Assembly (NCBI RefSeq): GCF_014838715.1
Contig: NZ_CP061947.1
Location: 2,046,001-2,110,000, forward strand
DNA: 64,000 nucleotides
From: Algoriphagus sp. Y33
Lineage (GTDB): Bacteria > Bacteroidota > Bacteroidia > Cytophagales > Cyclobacteriaceae
Reading direction: 5' to 3'
Below the pieces are notes generated by a model that was not told where the DNA came from, did not search any database, and worked only from the letters and a program-made list of their open reading frames with translations. The position numbers and the translations under genes are program-made. Every line of letters starts with the position of its first letter. The stretch's first letter is position 1. Positions 61,608-64,000 of the stretch are shown one piece after another.

Positions 61608-62657
61608 TCAAAACTCTATTGATGGCCAACCATCTACATCCCATTGGATTTCATTAATAATAAGTTTCGAACGCCCATTATCTTGCTTGTCATATCCATG
61701 TGCTACAAAATAAGCCTTTCCATCAAAATCATATACAGAGCAATGGCCTATTCCTGCATAGTTATCCGTTTCACCGGCGATCAATTCACCGCCCCCTGCA
61801 AACATTGCAGTTTCACTCTTATCCAAATAAGGGCCTCGAACATCTTTAGATCTTCCCACAATTGTTTTATAGGTACTTTCCAATCCACGGCAGCAGTAAT
61901 CTATAGAGGCAAATAGGTAGAAATAACCATCTCTGTGATAAATGAACGGTGCTTCAATGGCTCCATTTCCGCCATTATGGTCAGGCCTTCCAAAACTTCG
62001 TTCTTGTTGTGCAATACCATACCATTCCTGCGGCTCTGCCAAGGACATCATATCCGGAGCTAGTTTGACCAATTTCAATCCTCCCCAAAAGGATCCAAAA
62101 GATAACCAACCTACGGTTTCTCCTGAATTCTCCTCTACAAATAGCACATTGGCGTCGATAGCATTCCAAAAATCCCGTCCGGGGATAGACTGTAAAATCA
62201 TGCCCTGATCCTCCCATTTGTAATCCGTGTCATCTTGATGCAGCGTTTTATTAGTCATCACTCCGATGGCAGAGGTGTTTTTTCCAAAAGCAGATGGAGA
62301 ATAATATAGATAATATAACCCGTTATAATATTGGATATCAGGAGCCCAAAAACCTCCTCTATATCCTGGCACCATATCCTGAGTTACCCATTCCAAGTTT
62401 CGGGGAGCGGGGTCTATTCTCGTCCAATTCTTCATATCAGAACTTTTAGCTATTCCCCCATGTGTCATAAAAAGATAATACAAGCTATCCTGCTTGATCA
62501 TTACAGGGTCATGGGCCACAAATCCCTTAGAGTCATCCGATGCACGCTGAGCGTGAACTGATAGTGTCATGCAAATAGCACTGAGACAGAAAACAAGTAA
62601 TTTAAGGAGTGGATTTAAACATCTCTGATGAAATACAGAACAGCTAAAAGAATACAT
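61608..62657 (-). CDS. Glycoside hydrolase family 43, arabinan endo-1,5-alpha-L-arabinosidase type
   Basis: A 349-residue secreted enzyme (signal ending TLSVHAQ near residue 37). The GH43 catalytic set is readable: base Asp50 (VAHDPVMIK), modulator Asp168 (NAIDANVLF) and acid Glu235 (GAIEAPFIYH), on a five-bladed propeller with GGFWAPDIQYYNGLYYLYYS. The pattern matches arabinanases more than xylosidases. It heads a two-gene unit with the AraD1-type gene. Confidence 0.88.
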   Translation of the reverse strand: MYSFSCSVFHQRCLNPLLKLLVFCLSAICMTLSVHAQRASDDSKGFVAHDPVMIKQDSLYYLFMTHGGIAKSSDMKNWTRIDPAPRNLEWVTQDMVPGYRGGFWAPDIQYYNGLYYLYYSPSAFGKNTSAIGVMTNKTLHQDDTDYKWEDQGMILQSIPGRDFWNAIDANVLFVEENSGETVGWLSFGSFWGGLKLVKLAPDMMSLAEPQEWYGIAQQERSFGRPDHNGGNGAIEAPFIYHRDGYFYLFASIDYCCRGLESTYKTIVGRSKDVRGPYLDKSETAMFAGGGELIAGETDNYAGIGHCSVYDFDGKAYFVAHGYDKQDNGRSKLIINEIQWDVDGWPSIEF

Positions 62658-62830
62658 AAGGGGATTGGGTTTGTTAAAACAACTTAGCTCGAAAATTTTA
62701 TTTATCCTTCTTCCTCTTATAAAATTTTAGAACTCCCAATGTTTAAAAACTAATTTCTTGCCTGTTTATGCGTCTATCTGAGTTGACCTGCCCAAGAATG
62801 GTCAGGTCTCAGCGGGATTAATTAAAGGCT

Positions 62831-62856
62831 AAAAAAAACCGGCCTTAGCCGGTTTT
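62831..62856 (-). terminator. Terminator of the dapD-TPR operon
   Basis: On the minus strand a stem AAAACCGGC / GCCGGTTTT with a 4-nt loop is followed by eight T. It starts about 5 bp past the TPR gene stop codon. Confidence 0.88.
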
Positions 62857-62860
62857 AAAA

Positions 62861-63466
62861 TTACTTACAGTATTTGGCTACTGCATCGTCCGCTCCGGGA
62901 TAATCCAAAGCCGAAGCAAGCTGAAAATCCTCGCAGGCACTTCTCACCTTGCTTTTCATGGCGATTTTCAACAACCCTCTGTTGAAATAGGCTTGCCCAA
63001 ATTCCTTATCCACCGAAATTGCATTTCCGTAAGCCTTCAAGGCTTCATCAGGCTTTCCAATTTGGTGAAGAGCCCTGCCCTTCATAAAAGAAGCCATGGC
63101 CGGTGCTCCTGGAATTTCTGCTGCCTGATCCGCGTAGAGTAACGCATTGGTGTAGTTCTTTTGATTGTAATGAACATTTGCCAGACTAAGAAGCACCTGA
63201 AAATTATTCGGTTCTATTTCCATTGCTTTTTCAAAATCAGCTTTTGCCTCTTCGTATTTCCCCTGCTCCTCGTATGCTCTTCCTCTATTGTAAAGCATAC
63301 GAACATCAGTTGGTCTGAACTTTAAATCTTTTGAATATTCAACCGTCGCCTCGTCATATTCCCCTTTATTGAAATAGGCATCGCCGGCACTGGTCTTGTC
63401 TTCTGAACAGGACCAAAGCGAGGATGAAATAATTAAAGTTATAATCGCCAGTGTACTCGTTTTCAT
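62861..63466 (-). CDS. TPR-repeat lipoprotein
   Basis: A 201-residue lipoprotein with lipobox ending at Cys20 (SLWSC). Four or five tetratricopeptide repeats follow, for example AYFNKGEYDEATVEYSKDL, MLYNRGRAYEEQGKYEEAKA and VLLSLANVHYNQKNYTNAL. Such proteins act as scaffolds at the outer membrane. It lies 10 bp after the dapD stop codon, so it is cotranscribed with dapD. Confidence 0.9.
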   Translation of the reverse strand: MKTSTLAIITLIISSSLWSCSEDKTSAGDAYFNKGEYDEATVEYSKDLKFRPTDVRMLYNRGRAYEEQGKYEEAKADFEKAMEIEPNNFQVLLSLANVHYNQKNYTNALLYADQAAEIPGAPAMASFMKGRALHQIGKPDEALKAYGNAISVDKEFGQAYFNRGLLKIAMKSKVRSACEDFQLASALDYPGADDAVAKYCK

Positions 63467-63476
63467 TAGTATTGGT

Positions 63477-64000
63477 TTAGACTGCTACACTATTATCTCT
63501 GAGCGCGTCATTTAGAGATGTTTTAAGGTCTGTGGAAGCTTTCCTTTGACCGATGATCAAAGCACAGGGAACTTGGAAAGTGCCTGCGTTGAAGTTTTTG
63601 GCGATCGACCCCGGAATTACCACAGAACGCTCAGGTACATATCCTTTGTATTCTACAGGCTCTGATCCTGTCACATCTATGATTTTAGAACTTGCAGTCA
63701 ATGTAACACCAGCTCCGATTACAGCTTCTTTACCGATCCGTACACCTTCTACTATGATAGCTCTGGAACCAATAAATGCGCCGTCTTCTATAATCACCGG
63801 TGCTGCCTGGATAGGTTCTAACACGCCGCCGATTCCTACTCCGCCGCTCAAATGAACATTTTTTCCGATCTGCGCACAAGAACCGACAGTAGCCCAGGTG
63901 TCAACCATCGTGCCACCGTCCACATACGCACCAATATTAACATAACTTGGCATCATCACCACTCCACTTGCAAGATATGCACCATAGCGGGCCACTGCAT
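63477..64000 (-). CDS. dapD: Tetrahydrodipicolinate N-succinyltransferase, 5' end outside window
   Basis: The C-terminal 174 residues of the enzyme that succinylates tetrahydrodipicolinate in lysine and diaminopimelate synthesis. The left-handed beta-helix hexapeptides are clear: [34 protein letters not shown] and [19 protein letters not shown]. The frame stays open to the right edge, so the apparent GTG start near 63995 is internal. About 100 N-terminal residues lie outside. Confidence 0.95.
   Translation of the reverse strand, partial: AVARYGAYLASGVVMMPSYVNIGAYVDGGTMVDTWATVGSCAQIGKNVHLSGGVGIGGVLEPIQAAPVIIEDGAFIGSRAIIVEGVRIGKEAVIGAGVTLTASSKIIDVTGSEPVEYKGYVPERSVVIPGSIAKNFNAGTFQVPCALIIGQRKASTDLKTSLNDALRDNSVAV

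Noticed and set aside
1..64000. tRNA, rRNA, CRISPR arrays, prophage or intact IS elements
   Set aside because: No cloverleaf-like sequence, repeat-spacer pattern, integrase or transposase was found; the holin-family gene name does not indicate a phage.

Overview
The window looks like a chromosomal segment of a Bacteroidota bacterium, most likely Cytophagales close to Algoriphagus/Cyclobacteriaceae. This placement is inferred from gene content and style, not from a database search. Supporting signs are moderate-to-low GC, Bacteroidota-type promoters (TTTG, about 19-20 bp, then TAnnTTTG), few Shine-Dalgarno sites, many lipoproteins with a Cys after a short signal, twin-arginine Gfo/Idh/MocA and molybdenum enzymes, a BlaI-type regulator, LytTR signalling, a tricorn-like S41 protease and a deoxyhypusine-synthase homologue. 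I saw no rRNA, tRNA, CRISPR array, prophage or intact insertion sequence.

Layout. 1-5.4 kb: the 3' part of 4-hydroxyphenylpyruvate dioxygenase, DNA topoisomerase IB, a YihY/BrkB membrane protein and a phosphohexomutase. 5.7-8.8 kb (minus): an ergothioneine operon (egtB, egtD) led by an aspartoacylase-like zinc hydrolase. 9.1-13.3 kb: murB, a dCMP deaminase-family gene, a DUF4136 lipoprotein, a single-domain response regulator, a 59-residue hyperacidic protein and a 49-residue membrane protein, a broken monooxygenase gene, and two copies of a MITE-like repeat that abut stop codons. 13.3-24.9 kb: glycerate kinase, a Na+/alanine symporter, a GH20 hexosaminidase, an exported Gfo/Idh/MocA protein, an OmpA/PD40 protein, a deoxyhypusine-synthase homologue, an OmpH lipoprotein, a histone-deacetylase-like enzyme and two small conserved genes. 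25-36 kb: a fatty-acid desaturase, a short BlaI, a tricorn-like protease, tyrS, a TetR regulator, a POT transporter and ATP-dependent PEP carboxykinase.

36.2-54.7 kb is the most distinctive part. A one-chain 1520-residue molybdenum hydroxylase has an unusual insertion and altered substrate residues. It is followed by a c-type-cytochrome lipoprotein, an exported intradiol-dioxygenase-like lipoprotein with a pirin-like cupin partner, a LytS/LytTR two-component pair, the molybdenum-enzyme maturation genes xdhC and mocA-like, a cysteine desulfurase, and a second, Tat-exported molybdenum hydroxylase of the IorAB type. I read this as an oxidative catabolic neighbourhood in which two molybdenum hydroxylases may share maturation factors. 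Its substrate is unknown and is probably not xanthine for the large enzyme.

55-64 kb: a lipoprotein, an NAPE-PLD/UlaG-type metallo-hydrolase, a second Gfo/Idh/MocA enzyme, DUF2911, a GH18 lipoprotein, an AraD1-type hydrolase beside a GH43 arabinanase, and a TPR lipoprotein behind dapD, which runs off the right edge.
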